From Phytoseiulus persimilis (Eukaryota; Arthropoda; Arachnida; Mesostigmata; Phytoseiidae): 64,000 bases of DNA. The notes below the pieces were generated by a model. The model did not search any database and was not told where the DNA came from. It saw nothing but the letters and a program-made list of their open reading frames with translations. Made by a program: the position numbers and the translations under genes. The DNA is taken from contig CM075103.1 in the NCBI GenBank assembly GCA_037576195.1, positions 26,310,723 through 26,374,722 on the forward strand. Reading direction: 5' to 3'. Below, one piece after another: positions 49,611-60,485 of the stretch; position 1 is the first letter of the stretch; every line of letters starts with the position of its first letter.

Positions 49611-49701
49611 TCGCAAGACTCGGACCCCGTTCGTCTCTGGGTGAAGGTGTTCTCGCAACGAGAGATTTCGTCATACTGGTAACAGCGGCTGTTCTTCCAA
49701 C
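49611..49701 (-). CDS. Gene A three-cysteine exon
   Basis: Bounded by the acceptor ctgcaaactttcag, with a CTAAC branch-point-like site upstream, and a GTGAGT donor. It enters in phase 1, leaves in phase 2, and encodes 29 full codons: NSRCYQYDEISRC (C-x8-C) and a third cysteine in SESC at the donor. It corresponds to gene B exon 46303-46420 and gene E exon 60486-60621. The exon with the start codon and signal peptide should lie upstream (higher coordinates) but I could not identify it with confidence. Intron to exon 2: 195 bp. Confidence 0.6.
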
Positions 49702-52299
49702 CTGAAAGTTTGCAGATGTTTGAAACAGTTAGAGAACAGTCATTTATGAGCTATCAGCGCGGGAGAGCGGGTGCTAATGCTAACAGGATGCAACAAACTT
49801 CGCACTGGGAAATGACGAACTCAGCTTTGCTGGAACGTGAAACATGCGCAACCAGTTCACCACATCCAGACACACGAGTCGCTCGGAACGCATTCTCGGT
49901 CGATTTGGTTTCCGCGAAATCTGAACAACGAGTCCCGGATGACTCGGAGGAGTTCAAGCCCTGAGCTCCCGGAACTGGTGCTTGAAACTGACTTCCTCGA
50001 TCTCCGAGGCCAACCATGCAATGACGAGACTCAGTCACGCTGGGGAAACGGCTCCTGATCACGCTCCGAGCCCAAGGGTTAACCATTCTGATTCCCATCG
50101 AGCTCCCCCTACTGAGGCTGATCATGCCGGACACGTCTCTCCGGATGAGTGAATGTGTGACGTCGACTTTTCCCGAGGATGCTGTGCCCAAGTGGAGGCT
50201 CACCCCAGATTCCGGCTGGCTAATGCGAATGTCCGGGTGAATTCGCGCAAACTGGCGAACGGAGGCGTTGATTCGCCTGTCTGTTAGCCGTCATGTCGCG
50301 AACAGCGTTCTGCGTCGCGTTTTCTCTCTGTGATTGTTAACGAGTTGAAGACAGAACCGGATGGGTCCGGCATTGCGCTCGGAAAACTAATCAACTGGCT
50401 TCAGGAAAGCCTAAGCGGAACAACCGGGAATCCTCACGGCATCGCATGACACCCGTGAGCACCCCTCCAGAGCTGGGATGTGTTCGTGAGTATGCAGAAA
50501 CTGGGAGCCCCACCTGGATCGTGCATGTTCTTTTTTCAAGCTGTACGGAAGCGTATCAACCCCTTCGATTGAATGGGGAGGGCGTGAGCGTTGGGGATGA
50601 GCGATGGATGTCAGAATGGCGGGCGTAACAGATTGCGTGAGCACGAGAAGATGATGCGGATGAAGATGATGGGAATGCCGGAGTGTTCGGAACCGAGGCT
50701 CTGAATCAAGAACTAGTTTGGAGGAGTTGATCGCGCAGTGAAACTTCCCAACGTTGGGGAATCTCTAGAAAATCGCAGAATCTTAAGCGGGATTTTTCCA
50801 ACGCCAAGTAACTCCCGTAGGAATACTTGAGCGGATCCTTGTAGCATCCGAAATCCGAGCGGATTCTTCGTGTACACGGACAAGAAACGGGAGTGCGAAA
50901 GTATAGAGCTCTCTACATACCGATCGACGTGGTATTGTAGTAATCTGGAACGCATCGTGACAATAAGTTCAATACGAGAATTGTTGTCTAGCTATCGAAT
51001 TCCCGTCAAATATGGTTCGGGAAATTCGACAAGCTCATCAAGAATTCCAAGTTGCGAAAGATGGCATCATCATCATCATCATCACACCGTCATCATCCTC
51101 AATATCAGTGACGTGAGACTCGAAGGCCGGTGACAGAAATCCGATGGAGCTGATTCAATCACTCACCGAAAGTCAGTCTGCTCCTATCTGCGCGCGATTG
51201 AACGAGAAGAAGAAATCATACTCATTTACTCGCAACAAGGCTTGGACTGTGCACTCTGGTAGATTGGGCAATTTAAATTCGTCTTCGATGAGTCGGATAC
51301 TCTCAGGGCTCGAACCCTTTTGTGGATGCGCCCAGCAATAGTGGGTTTCCACATCGTAACGACTCGTGAACTTCGCCTCAAGAACGGTGTGACGGCGAAC
51401 TATCAGCCGCAGACTCCATCAATTTACGGGGTTAGCGGTGACTGGCGAGAGCAACCGATTCATCATGTTTATTACGTCAAAGGACAGCCTCCTGCTCACC
51501 GTAATTCCGGTCTGCGGAAACAGGAGCGGGAAGAGAACAACGAGTAATTAGTCGGAGCCCAATTAACAACATCAAGATTGGTTAGTTCACGGTGTGGACT
51601 CCTCTCCCCGACATTGCGCTGACTTTCGCATGAGCAATCCTCCAAGAACTCACCCTGGTATGATCTTCTGTCTCCTTGGGCGCCGTAAAATTTCCAGTTA
51701 ATGAAGCTCGCAGCGAGAATTGGAATAGAAATACGATCTGATTCATGCGAACATTCACGCTATATGGATCGATTCACTACTATCGAAAGTGGGTGCATCG
51801 CATACGGTGAACTCTTGTTCTAGGTCCAGAGTGCATCAATCAGTTTTTCTCTGGATATTTCCAATTTTCCACGGAGACTGGCACGCTTCTCCTGAATTTT
51901 CTGGTAGCCCCCATAACGATGACGTCAACCACAGGTAACTGCCGGAGAAAATCCTCGACTCCCGACTGTGCGAGCCATCGATGTTTGAAATACGCTCACC
52001 ACAGAATGTTTCTGCGATAATGGTGATCGATTTCGCGAGGGCGCGGAGTTGCGCGACGCGAGCAATCGTCGATCCAAATGATTCATCAACAGAGCGCGGC
52101 GAGAGCGTGCTCGGAACGATGGGATACGGAGAGATCTGGCGTTCCTCCAACAGCAGTTGGAAAACGTTTTTTTCCTGCACTCGTTGCCTTTATGTTCCGT
52201 TCCGACTTCGATCATGTCCGGAGCGAATGTTCAACAGAGGAGAAGACTTTCAATGGATTTCCTCACTCTTTAATGCAAATTGAGTGAGACGGCTCGCAG
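49702..52299. other. Unassigned, with one possible exon and simple repeats
   Basis: A (CAT)n run of about 19 bp lies at 51065-51083. A minus-strand donor-like GTGAGC follows an open segment at 52000-52174 (listed separately). An upstream exon of gene A is expected here. Nothing else is supported. Confidence 0.4.
52000..52174 (-). CDS. Possible orphan exon between genes A and C
   Basis: An open segment lies between an acceptor-like gtgcag and a clear donor (TGTG|GTGAGC). It reads VFQLLLEERQISPYPIVPS near its start and ends IIAETFCG, about 58 residues of ordinary composition with one cysteine at the donor. The pyrimidine tract upstream is weak and no partner exon with fitting phase was found. 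It may be an exon of another family member or chance. Confidence 0.2.
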
Positions 52300-52421
52300 T
52301 TAGCCGTCGGATACAATCCCGAGCGCGCGGGTGGGAACGATAAGATTCAAAGTGAGTTCCGAGTTGGAGCACTTTCCGGCAAAACACTCGGTTCCGCGTT
52401 GCACAGAACTCCAGTTGGATG
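52300..52421 (-). CDS. Gene C terminal exon (tentative)
   Basis: Joined to exon 52769-53039 with correct phase (G|CA). It encodes about 40 residues with a short paired-cysteine motif ECFAGKCSNSEL and ends IVSDG-stop, without a hydrophobic tail, so protein C would be freely secreted. The CxxxxCS-S-E pattern is a shortened echo of the C-x8-C-S module of gene A. The acceptor (actcgagag) is not strong, and the choice rests mainly on phase and cysteines. Confidence 0.4.
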
Positions 52422-52768
52422 CTCTCGAGTTGCATGAATATCGGGGACTGAGAGATCTCGAGAACCTAACGGCAACGCTCGGTTCCGTTCCAAGTGAGTT
52501 AGGGTCGGCGGAGGATCCAGCCGCACGAGGGAGGGATTGGAAACGATACAACGTTCCAGGCAGGCGGTGAGAACCGTTAATTATTGTGTATCAGGGAGAA
52601 CTCGAAGCAACGACCGAGTCTCGTTTGGTATTCGGGTCCGGAGGAAAACTGACAGGACTCCGGGTTCTCCTCGAGCTATGCGTTTGCCCGCAGGATGATG
52701 CGAGGGGCTTCTACGAATTGCGGAATCTCGGGTCGCTTAGACTGTAACGGCACATTTTTCGCACTCAC

Positions 52769-53039
52769 CTCCGTCAAGATCGCAGAATCTGTCGAGGTAG
52801 TTCTTCGCGGCGAGGATGTGTTCTCCGGAACGTTGTTGCTGCTCGCGGGTCTGACAGTTGGCTGCCTGCCAGAGAAGACAGGCCATGTTGTCTCGGAGAT
52901 TGCTGTAATGTGCGAAAGCCTTCCATGAGCACCCGTTTGCGTCTCGAAACTTATTGTTAGCTTCTTCCTCTCCCCAGCAAACCGGATTACGCCAACAATC
53001 GTTGTTGGCGTCAGAGAACTTTGCCGACGAGCCCGCTCG
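52769..53039 (-). CDS. Gene C main cysteine-rich exon
   Basis: Ninety codons between an acceptor with a good branch-point-like cactaac upstream and a GTGAGT donor. Eight-cysteine-class layout: NDCWRNPVCWGEEE, then NGCSWKAF, then ACLLWQAANC (C-x7-C) and a final cysteine in DRFCDLDG. The last part (C-x7-C-x23-C) matches the three-cysteine exons of genes A, B and E, and the first part is an extra N-terminal extension unique to C. The exon leaves in phase 1 rather than 2, so C is a diverged member. A secreted protein with several disulfides is expected. Confidence 0.6.
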
Positions 53040-53149
53040 CTATACTGTGGTTAGTGCACAGTTTGCGGTCGGAACACGTACTTCCATGCGTCGCCGTCAT
53101 GCAGCGGCGAATCAAAAACCCATCTCGTGCGTACATGTAGCTGAAAACC

Positions 53150-53275
53150 ACAGCAATATTCCGAGTTGAGGGAAGCGGTGGTCAAATCAAACTCTCCGAA
53201 CCCCGAGCTCGACATCGATGCAAGAAGAGGCATCGATGACGCTGCTAATAGCAGGTAACGAACAATGAGACTCAA
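53150..53275 (-). CDS. Gene C signal-peptide-like exon (tentative)
   Basis: An open segment contains VLSLIVRYLLLAASSMPLLASMS, a stretch resembling a secretion signal, followed by SSGFGEFD and a cysteine. It lies directly upstream of the main exon of gene C. Within this frame the first ATG is inside the hydrophobic stretch, so translation may start in a short upstream exon (an acceptor-like ctggcag lies near 53290) or at that internal ATG. Two donors are possible (GTGGTT or GTACGC), the second fitting phase 0 with the next exon. Confidence 0.35.
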
Positions 53276-54307
53276 GACTTGAACTGCCAGTCGACCTTGT
53301 TTGACAATTTATCGAAAGAACTACAATCATGAAGAATATTGCGCAAGGTTCAGGCACTGAGGCTCGTTATTCGGGGGGAAATCGAATAAGGCAAGAGTCA
53401 TTCGTGACTCGGTAGCTGTTTTCATCTCAGTAAGCCGTTACTCTTCAGAATCTTGAGTCGTGATCTTCCTGATCGTAAAGATGTTATTTAATTCTCCACT
53501 CTGACATGTTCTGCTGCTTTCTTCCATGAATGCAGTTCAGATTAGGAACTCATTCGGAACGGATGAGAGCAATCTCCGAAGTCGAGTCGACAATTCTCGA
53601 GTCGATCTCCGACAGAGAACTTCATTCCGTTCTTTCCAGACTCGGAGTGACGTGTCCCGGGAGTTTTTAGAAAAGCACCGCGAAAACACTGAGGCGCATC
53701 TCGGATGTCAATTATGTGATCCGAACCGACTTCGTCTTGTCTGATGTTATTGGAGAACTTCGCCGCATCGATGCCTTCACCCGTGAAACTTCTCAGGAAT
53801 CTTCTTCGCGGGATCGAATGCTATTTGGGCTCAGAAAGCACACTCTCGAGACTGGGCTGCGTTATGGTTTCCCAGCGATTGAACCGCCTGTGGAGAGAAC
53901 GTCGTTCCACTTCGATTCCGTCAGAAGAATATCTTGTTCGCCGGTTGTTTGCGGCGGTTGTCACGACTGCAGTTCGGTTCTCGTTCTCCTCGCTGATATC
54001 CCGATTCGATTCGAGGAAGAAGATGAGCCGCGAGATCGATATACTTGCATTCATCGAATTCTTGAGACATTGAGAGTGACGTTCCTCATGACGATTTCGA
54101 CAACAGAAAGATGAGCATTCGACACCCAGCCTTGGATGAGGATGTCCTGAACAGATGTTGAGGCGAATATGCGAGAGAAACGTTGTATCTGAGATTCATC
54201 TCGAAGCGATAACCGCATCTTGGCACTGCCTTCCTCGAGTAGCAGCCAAGCGTTGGGCTTGCGCTTCGCGAAACATGTATGTCCGATTCCCCGGTTCTCA
54301 AAAGGAT
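53276..54307. other. No supported gene
   Basis: Open frames on both strands up to 132 codons (plus 53716-54114), with no recognised domain and no convincing splice sites. Confidence 0.45.
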
Positions 54308-54557
54308 CAGTGGCGTGCCCAGAGGGGAGGGGCGGCAAGGGAGCCACTTCTCCCCCAAAAACTCAGATAATATTGGGAAGGGTTGATTGATTGACTACTT
54401 TGATGGACGAAATTGTTCCGCAAAGATTCTGTGTTATCAGGGAAATCTTCACAGGTTCGAAAAACATGCTGATTGCGTCATAAAAATCTCTCGACGATTA
54501 TGATAATCATAATCACCCCCCCCCCCCCTCCCCAAAAAAAAACTTGCTACGCCTCTG
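54308..54557. mobile_element. MITE-like element with short terminal inverted repeats
   Basis: The left end reads cagtggcgtgcccag followed by a G-rich tract, and the right end, read inverted, is cagaggcgtagcaag followed by an A/T and G tract. Ends of the form CAG-GGCGT-GC with adjacent G-rich or poly-C stretches are typical of short non-autonomous DNA elements in arthropod genomes. The inside holds no gene, and the right part has a 13-base C run and a 9-base A run. No clean target-site duplication is visible, so the exact ends are uncertain. Confidence 0.5.
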
Positions 54558-55228
54558 TCAGTGATCCGTTTAAACTGATGCAAAATAAGACAATACGAAT
54601 TCGAAGCTCGCCCGAAGCGATATACACGGAGAAATAGCGCGCGGGAGTTCACGTCTCTGCAGGAAACCCATGGAGTGTCGGTGTGATTACGAAATCGGAA
54701 CGTGAGATACAGAACGATGCTGGGTTGTTAGAACCGGTTGGTGTGAGTCGCCGACACTTCATTCGGATCCTCGCATGCCAAGAAGGAGTTCCCTCTCTGT
54801 CACTGCGTAGCGGGAGGGGGGGGAGGCGAAAACTAGAGATAACTGGGAATCAGGATCACCGCTGTGGCTTTACAGTCGCCGCAACCTCCCCGAAACAGAC
54901 GGGTTTTCCTTTGCGGTCGATTCCGCGGGAACCTTGTGGTATTCCGGACTGATGCTCAGTTGGCGTTCAGAAGGGTTTCGTTGCTCTCGTCCAAGGTTCC
55001 GATCCTTGGCGTCTTGCGGAGCCTGTGAACCGCGCGGGGGAGCGAATCAATCGGAAATATGGTGCAGAAAAACGAAGCGAGTGGAAAATCGACCGAAAGG
55101 CCAGACGAGTTGAGAAAAATAACTCGGCCATGGCGTTAGGGCACGGGAAACGAGCGCGGCCCTGTGTTCTCGTACTGTTCGAGTTTTCAATATACTATGC
55201 TATGTATGAGGTACGGGCGGTCAATTTT
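54558..55228. other. No supported gene
   Basis: Short frames only. A G-tract lies near 54820. Nothing recognised. Confidence 0.45.
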
Positions 55229-55447
55229 TCACAACAGAGCTAGCTGGCGAGCGAGCAAGCTAGCTGTTCGGGCGAGGCCTTTAGAGGCCGAACTTTCGAC
55301 AAAAGCCAGATGTCCGCGTCGTGCTATGCATGAGCTTTGCTTCTGTTTTAATGGCGAGAAACAATCCATTGCTTCCCGAAGCTCCGATCGCGAGCCCGCT
55401 TGCTCTTCAGCCATTGACTTCTCTGAGCCTCGAAGAGTTCCTTCATA
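55229..55447 (-). CDS. Gene D possible terminal exon
   Basis: Seventy-two residues in phase 0, ending LLARQLALL-stop. The segment REAMDCFSPLKQKQSSC (C-x10-C) in its first half is laid out like the C-x8-C module of genes A and B, and the end is mildly hydrophobic. The acceptor (cgagcgtag) lacks a pyrimidine tract, so the link to gene D is tentative. Confidence 0.25.
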   Translation of the reverse strand, partial: YEGTLRGSEKSMAEEQAGSRSELREAMDCFSPLKQKQSSCIARRGHLAFVESSASKGLARTASLLARQLALL

Positions 55448-55714
55448 CTACGCTCGAAGTTCAGTTCTCGGATCGGATGGCAGTTTCTTCTTATTCTCGT
55501 TCCCAGCGACGTATTGCTCTCGTCGTTCTGTAGATACGCGAGTTTCTTCCATTCTTACTCTGTCTTTCCGTTCCTGTTGATCTCAATCCTCCTAAACCCT
55601 TCCCATCGATCGTGAACGGCGCGTCGTCGCGCGTAAACATTCCTAGCGATGCCACTTTGCGGACCTGAAGTTGTTCGGCGCCGTTTTCGGCGGTGTCCTT
55701 CCAGCCGAACTCAC

Positions 55715-55811
55715 CGGATCCCTCCCGTCCGGCGACCTCCTGTATTCTATCCGAGCACACATTGAGAGCTGCTCAAAGCCGTTGTCCATGTAGAGGATAC
55801 AGGAAGTTCCT
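55715..55811 (-). CDS. Gene D two-cysteine exon
   Basis: Between agaactgattagctttgag and a strong GTGAGT donor. It encodes 32 residues: TSCILYMDNGFEQLSMC (C-x13-C) and ARIEYRRSPDGRDP. The layout (cysteine pair, then a basic stretch, then donor) recalls the three-cysteine exons of A, B and E, but the third cysteine is missing and the exon leaves in phase 0. A diverged relative or an unrelated secreted protein. Confidence 0.35.
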
Positions 55812-55974
55812 CTCAAAGCTAATCAGTTCTCCTTTTGATTTGATTACGTTCCTTCTTTGTTCACTCTTAATTGTATACAAGGGAGGCTCGGAACCTTCTT
55901 CTCCTCTGTCTAGTCCACATATCCGCTGAGTTTCTTTGAACTCCAGAGAATCCGGCTGAGGCATAAGTACTGAC

Positions 55975-56182
55975 GTTGTGACGTCGGAAATCAAGGACAT
56001 CCAGCTACGGAGCTCTGCCTTATCGTCATCCTCGTGCGATATCCTGAGGCTGCGGGATGGCACGAAATCCAGCGGGAAGCCGCTCACTAGCTCCGGTGAT
56101 AGACTGAGGTCAATATCCACGATAGAAAAGATACTGTTGCGTTCTTTGCCACTCTCGGGTATGCTGTTGGCCTCCTCGATTC
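55975..56182 (-). CDS. Gene D internal exon
   Basis: Between a pyrimidine-rich acceptor (ggaagttcccag) and a GTCAGT donor, phase 1 in and phase 2 out, both fitting the neighbouring exons. Sixty-eight residues, acidic and without cysteine, for example IFSIVDIDLSLSPELVSG and SHEDDDKAEL. No family recognised. The reading stays open past the donor to 55773, so a read-through form is possible. Confidence 0.4.
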
Positions 56183-56304
56183 CTGGGAACTTCCGGAAAC
56201 AGGACCAAAATGCGCAGGATGTTGGTGTATGTTCTCAACACGCACGACCGAAGAGCGGGATCATCGAGAGGTTTCCCCAAACTCCTGGAAAGCTCGGTCA
56301 TCAC

Positions 56305-56410
56305 CGAGCGGCTGAACATCTACGACGCTACCGACATCGATCTCCAACTGAATGTTGTCCCGGGATTCAGACTCGACAACGGATTCCTCTCGCCTTCGAG
56401 CACGTGGGAG
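56305..56410 (-). CDS. Gene D upstream exon
   Basis: Between cacgaattctcaatcag and a weak GTGATG donor, phase 0 in and phase 1 out. Thirty-five acidic residues (REESVVESESRDN, then LEIDVGSVVDVQPL). The phrase IDVGSVVDVQPL resembles IVDIDLSLSPEL in the next exon, which may reflect an internal repeat. Confidence 0.35.
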
Positions 56411-56526
56411 CTGATTGAGAATTCGTGCAACCAAAACATCCGGGTGAATATCGTTATTTGTGCTCAGCGTTTTTCACCGGTTTTCCGCGCGTTGGATCTT
56501 ATGCAAGCCAGAAGTCGAGCGGTTAC

Positions 56527-56607
56527 CGAACATCGGAGAAGTGTTGGCGGAACGAATGAGATATTCTCGCTCACTTGACTGCTGCCAGTTGGAGTCGGGA
56601 TCAGCAT
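56527..56607 (-). CDS. Gene D possible first coding exon
   Basis: ATG-led frame of 27 residues (MLIPTPTGSSQVSENISF...) ending at a GTAACC donor in phase 0, matching the next exon. The frame is open further upstream to 56778, so the ATG is only one possible start, and there is no clear signal peptide. Confidence 0.25.
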
Positions 56608-59600
56608 CGATATAGAGACCTGATGCGCAGAACAGAAAATAAACCCAAAAAAATTAACCGTTGCCCGCTGAACAACGATCTTGGATGTTTCGAATGCAGC
56701 CCCGCAGCTTCCGAAAGGCCGTTGAACGCGGTCCTGATCATGTCCCGGCATAATCAACCAGGAACCAGGATGTGACATAACGTTCGATGGGAATCCGACC
56801 GCGGTTCCGAGCTGCCAGGTGATCCCGCCGAAATAATCATCCGGTATAAATTATTTCACGAATCAACTAGAAACGCGACGAGCGTGTGTTCATCCGCTCT
56901 GTGCGACATTGTCTGCATTCGCCTCGGATGACATCGGATCTGCCGAGGAAGGGCCGAACAATTATTGACGTCCCGGACAGGAACATCGCAACCTTTCCAC
57001 TTTTAGCCGATTGGAGGAGCTCGAGGAACTGAGTCTGGGAACTGCAGTTCTCGCTCGGTTGACGCGAGTCGGCAATCGTACAAGTTGTAGGGTTTCAAAA
57101 TGATTGCTTGGCGGGTGTCAAGATGTCGACCAAACCTCAGCCTTGGTCTATTAACGGCCCTCCACTTATTCGGACTTGTGAGTGAGCGGGCCGGCGGGCG
57201 GCGGGGCGTATGGTGCAGAGCTGTCTGGCGGACATCGTTCGGCCGCCGAATGTGTGGCGTTCCGCAGAAGAGTTCCGTAAGCGTCGATGACATCACGTTT
57301 GGCGAGAGATCTTCCTTCTGGCAGGGAGTCAAGGTTAAAAAGCAAGAGTGTACGAACGTTGTCTTCGCCTGAACACAGCTGCCCGAAACCGCTTGCTTTC
57401 GGTGACTAGAATGTTTCTTTTCTGTTTTTGGTCGTTTTTTTCGGAACTATTCCCTCGCTACTGCCACCGGTACTCATCTCAACTAATATTTGCCGACAGG
57501 CTACACCCAGAAATCCAACATTGGCATATTCCTTCCTCCATTGTGGTTCGAAAGCCGGTGCGTGTTTTTCTCTCCTCTATTCCAGTCCGCCGGGCTGCGG
57601 ACCTTGGGCGCTTCCTTTCGTGATGCGGGATGCGCCCGGAAACCTTCAGAAGGATGTTCTGTGCCTGCTATTAGTCATTAATTCATCTACTGGCGACGCG
57701 CAACTGTTCGCCTGCCATCTATCGACGCTCTGCCGGAATGTTTTGATCAGATCATCCGAACGCTGTATTTGAATCGGTTGCGGTCGAACGAGTGAAGCGC
57801 CTCAACAACCTCAAAGATATCGCAACTCGCTAATTTTCAGAGAAACTTCCAAACACAAACTCGAGAATTCGTACTTGATGATCTCGGACTTCGATGCATG
57901 GGTTCGAAACCGACTTCCCGGGCTCAAGCTCCGAGGGTAAACTCCATGCTCGAACGGGACTCAGGGGATGGGGAATCGTTGAACGAGTTCAACCGACCGA
58001 GGGGAAAGAAAATCTAAGCACCAAGGAGCCGAAATGTTGATCCCTGAGATTGGTGTCAGAAGTCCGCGCGGTCGGTTGGAGCCATAAAGATGGCGGCTCA
58101 TTTTCGAGCGGGGTGAGGCTTGTTAGCAAATTGCACTCGTGAAAGCTCACCCCACACTAGACCCACCGTCGCGGACTCTAATATTAGGCAAGGTTGGTCT
58201 TACAGCCGTTTTGGCTCATATGCTCGGAACTGTTCCCTGGGGAGGCCCCGAGCTGTTCCCCGCCGTTTGCATATCACGGACGAAAGTTGCACGGTAAGAC
58301 ACGAATGATGCACAGTTAAAGGCTGAGCAACCTCAAGGGTGCTCCAGCTGCCGCCGTTAGAGAGCGTTACGATTCCAGGTGAGCGTACTGCGTGATGAAT
58401 TCGTATTTGTTTGTGATTTTTGCGCCCGAAAAAGAACAGGGCCGCGGAATGCAGGGGTTCTCCTGACCATTCTTCTGTTTCACACTTCTGTCGGAAGATT
58501 CGGAGAACCTTTGATGGTGGAGCAGGATCGCTGGTTGCCGCGGCAGCGCCGAACGTTGCGTAACCCGACTCTGGTCGTTTTCCACTCCTTCGCTGTCTAA
58601 TCATGTCAAGCATGTCAGGCTTCGTTTCGTAACGCATCCAGGGGCTACGTACGCTTTCCGCTACCCTGAAATTCGGACCGAGCGCTTTCCTAGACGGCGG
58701 CGGTCGTCGATTAGAAATGGCGGCCTGCCGAATCGTACGATGCGCTCTTCGTGATGACGTAAGTCATGAACGTTTCGGACGAAGCGTTCTTCGTTTCTCG
58801 AATTGCGAGCAGTACGCGTGAATTCCTACTCGAGAATCGTTCGTTTGACAGGGTCTCCGAGCGATTGGAGTGCGTCCGCAATGAGTGGTCATCCATCTTA
58901 TCTTGACTTCTTCAATGACAGGTGGGACAGGGTGTTATCTATATTGATGAAACTCTCGAAGATTCTGGTCAGTGTAGAAAGTAGACATCTTGTATGTGTC
59001 ACTCGGAGAGACTCTGAAGCGAAATCTGCTCGCAAGCAAGCAACCAACTGACGATTTGACGCGTCGTTAAACGTCTGTGGGAGAGCCTCTTCATCAGATG
59101 AGGCGCGAATTCCTCATCCTGTCCGGCATCGCGTTGCGAGCAGTATACTGCCCGCAACAAAGGAGGGAGTTGAATTCAGTTCCTCTCTGATTCAGAGCTA
59201 CGATGGAAACAGGAACGTCACGAAGTTCGGTAGAATCGAGGAAGAGAGAGCAAGATCGGTCACGCCAGATCGATAATGGCAGAGGCTTCGCGATTCTGTG
59301 GAGGCACGAGGGCTTCCATGAACAGATAGGGACTCGAGAGTCAAGGCAAAAATCGAGGAATCTTCGGACTAGACGATCCCTCTACTCCTCAAGGGAAAGG
59401 GATGGAGCTTTCAATGTTGATCCTCTCGGCCGAGGTGTTTTTTGGCGAGATTCGGCTCGCGAGGCGAGTCTCTCATCCAATGAGTCACGTCTTCAAAGAT
59501 GGAAGGCATTGGAACAGAGACCGCACGAGCGACGGCTTGTTGATTATATTCCTCTTCGAATCTGTTGCCATGGTTCTTTAGATCCCGCGCCGCCCCCGCC

Positions 59601-60485
59601 GCTATGTATTTCGTTCCTTCGAGAAGCCGTGGCTCGAGACTCCGAGCGGGTCGCCTACGAGCCGGCGGATCAATACGGTCGAAAGAATTTTTTTTTGCTT
59701 TGTTGCTCGTCTCGTTTCCATACGCTATGAGAGCATGCGAGCCGGTGAGCGAGAAGGAGAGGGTGAGCCGGCGAGCAGCGGTAACCGTTCGTGCTGCTGA
59801 TGTTCCCGTCGGAGCAGGGCAGGGCGTTTTCTCGGTTCGATAGATTGCTCCACGTTGTGCATCCATGGCGACCAGCAATACACCGCGTGGAAAACAAGAA
59901 AGGAATGCGCTCCCGCTTTCAGGGCAAAGCTTTCGTCCCCACTGACAGCCCGTCTGTGTGCCGCGGCTCGAGCAGCACGCTTCTGATTCAAATAGCTTTT
60001 CTGTTCTGGCTGTTCGGCCCGCCGCCTCAGCATCGATGTTCAAATCCTCGAAATAAAGAACAAAATCTGCCCTAAATCGTGTTTTGGCTTTTGGTAACCT
60101 ATTCGTGAAGTCGTCCATCACTGCCCGTTCGCAGTGAAGACCAAGAGAACTGATCCAACGGGACGGGGAAACACTGGCATTCGAACGCGGCCCGATGAAA
60201 CTGACAGTTCTATGCGAACAACTCGGACCTCGTCCTCGCGCTCCTCTGGTCGCGACTTCGAAGTCTTTTGCAGCAACCCGCCCTTGAATGGTGGGAGTCG
60301 ACGATCCTCCGTCGCTTCCTGGACGTCGACCGACGCGGGAACCCTTTCACGTGTTCACCTCGAGTCGATCGATGATTCCAGAGTGGGGCACCGAAGTCCC
60401 GGGCTCGGATCTTCGAACCGATTGCTAGCCTACGAGAACAAACTCACCTCCAGCCGAGCAAAACGGAAAACATCTCTGTACTTAC
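56608..60485. other. Mostly unassigned; likely holds missing exons of genes D and E
   Basis: Plus-strand hydrophobic frame at 57100-57180 listed separately. A CpG-rich stretch at about 59570-60060 carries long overlapping frames on both strands (minus 59411-60121, 236 codons) without a recognisable domain, and may be a promoter or 5' region. The downstream partner of exon E (60486-60621) should lie here but was not found. Confidence 0.4.
57100..57180 (+). CDS. Possible plus-strand signal-peptide exon
   Basis: An ATG in good context (caaaATGA) opens a basic start followed by a hydrophobic run (LSLGLLTALHLFGL) and ends exactly at a GTGAGT donor. This is the layout of a short first exon carrying a secretion signal, on the strand opposite to the neighbouring cluster. 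No second exon was identified. Confidence 0.25.

Noticed and set aside
50170..50290. Minus-strand segment ending at a clear GTGAGC donor, as a first exon of gene A
   Set aside because: Its phase does not fit the next exon (49611-49701), and it lacks a signal peptide.
51320..51547. Plus-strand frame of 75 codons with protein-like composition
   Set aside because: No start codon in context, no clear acceptor and no known motif. Too weak to list as a gene.
59411..60121. 236-codon minus-strand frame
   Set aside because: It lies in a CpG-rich patch where all frames have few stops. Composition is irregular and no domain or splice pattern supports it.
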